A program made the translations under genes and the position numbers. Shown here one piece after another: positions 62,574 to 64,000 of a DNA stretch of 64,000 nucleotides; position 1 is the stretch's first letter, and the number at the start of each line of letters is the position of its first letter. Source of the stretch: Algoriphagus locisalis (GTDB lineage: Bacteria; Bacteroidota; Bacteroidia; Cytophagales; Cyclobacteriaceae); contig NZ_FPBF01000002.1 in assembly GCF_900116615.1 (NCBI RefSeq), positions 62,001 through 126,000 of the forward strand, given 5' to 3'. A model generated the notes under the pieces. That model worked only from the letters and a program-made list of their open reading frames with translations. It was not told the DNA's origin and did no database searches.

Positions 62574-64000
62574 ATGGCATTTAACAAACGGGTCAAAATC
62601 AAGACCATCCTAGACACGAATCCTATCGGGACAGAAGTGACACTAATGGGCTGGGTACGTACAAAAAGAGGAAACAAAAATGTTTCATTCATTGCACTGA
62701 ATGACGGCTCCATTATTACCAATTACCAAGTGGTGGCTGACCCAAATTTGATTTCAGAGGAAATCCTGAAAAAATGCACCACTGGAGCATGCATTAAGGT
62801 GACCGGAAATGTAGTAGCGTCACAAGGTGCAGGTCAGAGTTCTGAGTTAAATGCTACTGCAATAGTAGTATTAGGCGAAGCTGATCCTGAGAAATATCCT
62901 TTACAGCCTAAAAAGCATTCCATGGAGTTTCTTCGGGAAAATGCTCACTTGAGAATGCGCACCAATACATTTAGTGCGGTTTTCAGGGTACGACATGCCT
63001 TGGCTTTTGCTGTGCACAAATATTTCAACGATAAGGGCTTTTTCTATATACATACACCTATCATCACTGCATCTGATGCAGAAGGAGCCGGAGAAACATT
63101 CAAAGTCACAACGCTCGATTTGAAAAACCCTCCTAAAACGGCAGAAGGTACAATCGATTACAAGCAAGATTTCTTCGAAAGAGAAACTAACCTGACTGTA
63201 TCAGGCCAACTAGAAGGGGAATTGGCCGCTATGGCTCTTGCTGATATCTATACTTTCGGTCCGACATTCCGTGCAGAGAATTCAAACACTACTCGCCACT
63301 TGGCTGAGTTCTGGATGATCGAACCAGAGATGGCATTCTACGATGCGGAGGACAATGCTGATCTTGCCGAGGACTTCTTGAAATATGTGATTCGATATGC
63401 ACTGGATAACTGTGCAGAGGATCTTGCTTTCCTTGATTCCAGGCTTCAGGAAGAAGAAAAAGTAAAACCAGCTGATCAGAGAAGCGAAATGAGCTTGATG
63501 GATAAGCTGAAATTTGTAGTGGACAATGACTTTGTGAGAATCACCTACACAGAGGCAATTGACATTCTTAGAAATTCCAATCCGAACAAGAAAAAGAAAT
63601 TCTCTTACCTAATTGATGGTTGGGGAGCAGATCTACAGTCTGAGCACGAGCGGTTCTTGGTTGAGAAGCACTTCAAAAAACCGGTGATTCTTACTGACTA
63701 TCCAAAAGACATCAAGTCCTTTTACATGCGTCAAAACGACGATGGAAAGACCGTTGCTGCCATGGATATCCTATTCCCCGGAATCGGCGAAATAGTAGGA
63801 GGATCACAGCGGGAGGAAAGAATGGATGTCCTGACTAAGCGAATGGAAGAAATGAACATTCCTCAAGACGAGATGTGGTGGTACCTGGACACACGCAGAT
63901 TCGGAGCAACACCACATGCAGGTTTCGGATTGGGTTTTGAGCGAATGGTGCTCTTTGTCACCGGCATGGGAAATATCAGGGATGTGATCGCATTCCCTAG
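62574..64000 (+). CDS. asnS: Asparaginyl-tRNA synthetase, cut by window end
   Basis: At least 475 residues of a class II synthetase that charges tRNA-Asn. The N-terminal OB-fold domain ([20 protein letters not shown]) binds the anticodon; the catalytic core has motif 2 ([20 protein letters not shown]) and motif 3 ([18 protein letters not shown]). The frame is open to the last base; DVIAFP at the edge is typical of the last residues of the family, so only a few codons are missing. It is divergent from rpoN with 177 bp between the start codons. Confidence 0.96.
   Translation, partial: MAFNKRVKIKTILDTNPIGTEVTLMGWVRTKRGNKNVSFIALNDGSIITNYQVVADPNLISEEILKKCTTGACIKVTGNVVASQGAGQSSELNATAIVVLGEADPEKYPLQPKKHSMEFLRENAHLRMRTNTFSAVFRVRHALAFAVHKYFNDKGFFYIHTPIITASDAEGAGETFKVTTLDLKNPPKTAEGTIDYKQDFFERETNLTVSGQLEGELAAMALADIYTFGPTFRAENSNTTRHLAEFWMIEPEMAFYDAEDNADLAEDFLKYVIRYALDNCAEDLAFLDSRLQEEEKVKPADQRSEMSLMDKLKFVVDNDFVRITYTEAIDILRNSNPNKKKKFSYLIDGWGADLQSEHERFLVEKHFKKPVILTDYPKDIKSFYMRQNDDGKTVAAMDILFPGIGEIVGGSQREERMDVLTKRMEEMNIPQDEMWWYLDTRRFGATPHAGFGLGFERMVLFVTGMGNIRDVIAFP

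Noticed and set aside
1..64000. CRISPR arrays, prophage, intact insertion sequences
   Set aside because: No regularly spaced direct repeats, Cas genes, phage structural genes or transposase catalytic domains were seen.

Overview
The window looks like chromosomal DNA of a Bacteroidota member, most likely order Cytophagales near Cyclobacteriaceae/Algoriphagus. The evidence is the alternative complex III (act) genes joined to cytochrome oxidase genes, several TAnnTTTG-type promoters with an upstream TTTG, starts without clear Shine-Dalgarno sequences, TonB-receptor and PorT-like outer-membrane proteins, and an S1 protein with six repeats. The taxonomy is inferred from gene content, not from a search. 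Nearly all genes are core genes. I see no prophage, CRISPR array or intact insertion sequence.

Layout. 1-5.9 kb: a truncated outer-membrane protein gene downstream of a 1234-residue NtrY-type sensor kinase (minus). 6.1-22.6 kb: a minus-strand respiratory cluster, actABCDEF, cytochrome c oxidase II and I, heme A synthase, heme O synthase, two subunit III proteins, subunit IV, then SCO, DUF420 and a small CxxC membrane protein. It supplies a quinol-to-oxygen electron path plus heme a and CuA assembly, and has a well-formed TTTG-N19-TACCTTTG promoter before actA. 23.0-25.9 kb: tRNA-Cys and a two-gene molybdenum hydroxylase (plus). 26-30.2 kb: a beta-propeller lipoprotein, a small barrel protein and rpsA (minus). 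30.4-38.6 kb: the operon trpE-G-D-C-F-B-A followed by DAHP synthase. It is preceded by a 20-residue leader peptide with three consecutive Trp codons, an antiterminator and a terminator: a complete ribosome-mediated attenuator.

38.7-43.6 kb (plus): small hypothetical proteins, the 4.5S SRP RNA, transaldolase, an FtsE-like ATPase and an S41 peptidase. 43.6-49.4 kb (minus): a phytase plus TonB-receptor pair with a TPR-LuxR type regulator upstream. 49.5-54.3 kb: TPR protein, CCA-adding enzyme, an ECF sigma factor with a putative membrane partner, and an orphan HTH protein. 54.3-55.2 kb is a gene-free AT-rich stretch. 55.2-58.7 kb: pyrG and yidC (plus). 58.7-64 kb: a small lipoprotein, tRNA-Arg(ACG) with a remodelled degenerate second copy, an outer-membrane protein, a PAP2-like protein coupled to rpoN, and a truncated asnS.

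The strongest unusual signals are the trp attenuator controlling eight genes, the tandem tRNA-Arg derivative, a roughly 65-bp dispersed intergenic repeat present at 5.9 and 41.6 kb, a MITE-like element at 26.0 kb, and an ActA protein carrying six CxxCH motifs. Exact functions of several small or secreted proteins remain unknown.
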